A stretch of DNA of 5,053 nucleotides, taken from the NCBI GenBank assembly GCA_018224505.1, contig JAGTVD010000373.1:1-5053 (forward strand). The letters run 5' to 3'. The notes beneath the pieces are model-generated. The model was not told the DNA's origin and searched no databases. It was given only the letters and a program-made list of their open reading frames with translations. Position numbers and translations under genes: made by a program. This stretch comes from Desulfatitalea sp. GTDB taxonomy: Bacteria; Desulfobacterota; Desulfobacteria; Desulfobacterales; Desulfosarcinaceae. Of this stretch, positions 4,734 through 5,053 are shown one piece after another (position 1 is the stretch's first letter; each line of letters opens with the position of its first letter).

Positions 4734-5053
4734 AACCAACCGATCAACCAATCAACCAATCAACCAATCAACCGACCAACCGACCAACCGACCAACCAAT
4801 CAACCAATCAACCAATCAACCAACCAACCAACCAATCAACCAATCAACCCCCCAACCCCCCAACCCACCAACCCATCAACCACTCAACCAATCAACCCAC
4901 CAACCACTCAACCAATCAACCAACCAATCAACCGACCAACCAACCACCCGACCAACCAATCAACCAACCAACCAACCGACCAACCAACCGACCAATCAAC
5001 CAACCAACCGACCAACCGATCAACCAACCAACCGATCAACCGACCAACCAACC
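4734..5053. repeat. AACC tetranucleotide array, 80 units in perfect 4-nt phase, reaching the window edge
   Basis: Cut into 4-mers from 4734, the sequence gives exactly 80 units up to the last base with no phase-breaking insertion or deletion. By my hand count 47 are AACC and 33 are variants: 13 AATC, 9 GACC, 3 GATC, 2 CCCC, 2 CACC, 2 ACTC, 1 CATC and 1 ACCC. Position 4 is C in every unit and position 3 is always C or T; G occurs only at position 1 and T only at position 3. Base totals are 138 A, 151 C, 19 T and 12 G. Variants mostly alternate with AACC, giving an 8-bp higher-order period. There are no spacers, palindromic repeats or cas genes, so it is not CRISPR. No recognisable gene lies in it. 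It probably continues to the right. Confidence 0.97.

Noticed and set aside
4734..5053. CRISPR array
   Set aside because: There are no 20-40 bp repeats separated by unique spacers; the unit is 4 bp with an 8-bp superperiod, and no cas genes are nearby.
4734..5053. Iteron-type replication origin or telomere
   Set aside because: No replication initiator gene, DnaA box or AT-rich unwinding stretch is seen, the unit is far shorter than iterons, and nothing shows that the window end is a chromosome end.

Overview
The window reads as ordinary chromosome from a Gram-negative bacterium, most likely an anaerobic member of the Desulfobacterota (Desulfobacterales-like). This placement is an inference. 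It rests on the rho-rpmE-prfA gene order, an HD-domain class II tRNA nucleotidyltransferase with a shortened catalytic loop, a long-form adenylate kinase with a Cys-free LID, and short-period repeats between genes. No plasmid, phage or transposon gene is visible.

Layout. Positions 1-1980 hold a leftward cluster in the order rho, rpmE, prfA: transcription termination factor Rho, zinc-type ribosomal protein L31, and the first 95 codons of peptide chain release factor 1, which runs off the left edge. rho and rpmE are 26 nt apart. rpmE and prfA are separated by about 200 nt with several stem-loops but no U-tract terminator. Positions 1981-2448 form a 468-bp divergent control region with a long rho leader (leftward) and a candidate cca promoter (rightward). 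cca (2449-3831, rightward) encodes a tRNA 3'-end nucleotidyltransferase with an HD domain. It converges on adk (3931-4593, leftward), a complete single-gene unit with its own promoter, strong ribosome binding site and intrinsic terminator. All the genes serve core information or nucleotide metabolism: ending transcription, ending translation, the ribosome, tRNA 3'-end maturation, and adenylate balance.

The remarkable part is the right end. From 4734 to the last base (5053) runs a tetranucleotide array of exactly 80 units with consensus AACC. It has no insertion or deletion that breaks the 4-nt phase, and 33 units carry substitutions. In all 80 units the last two bases are pyrimidine-C. The strand is extremely C-rich and G-poor (151 C to 12 G), is free of stop codons in all three forward frames, and has a GGTT-like complement. 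The array continues past the window edge or ends there; its full length and the gene beyond it cannot be seen. It is the best candidate for undescribed biology. Ideas considered are a Rho-binding (rut-like) transcript region, a G-quadruplex/i-motif element, an expanding minisatellite, or the start of a repeat protein. None is proven by this sequence.
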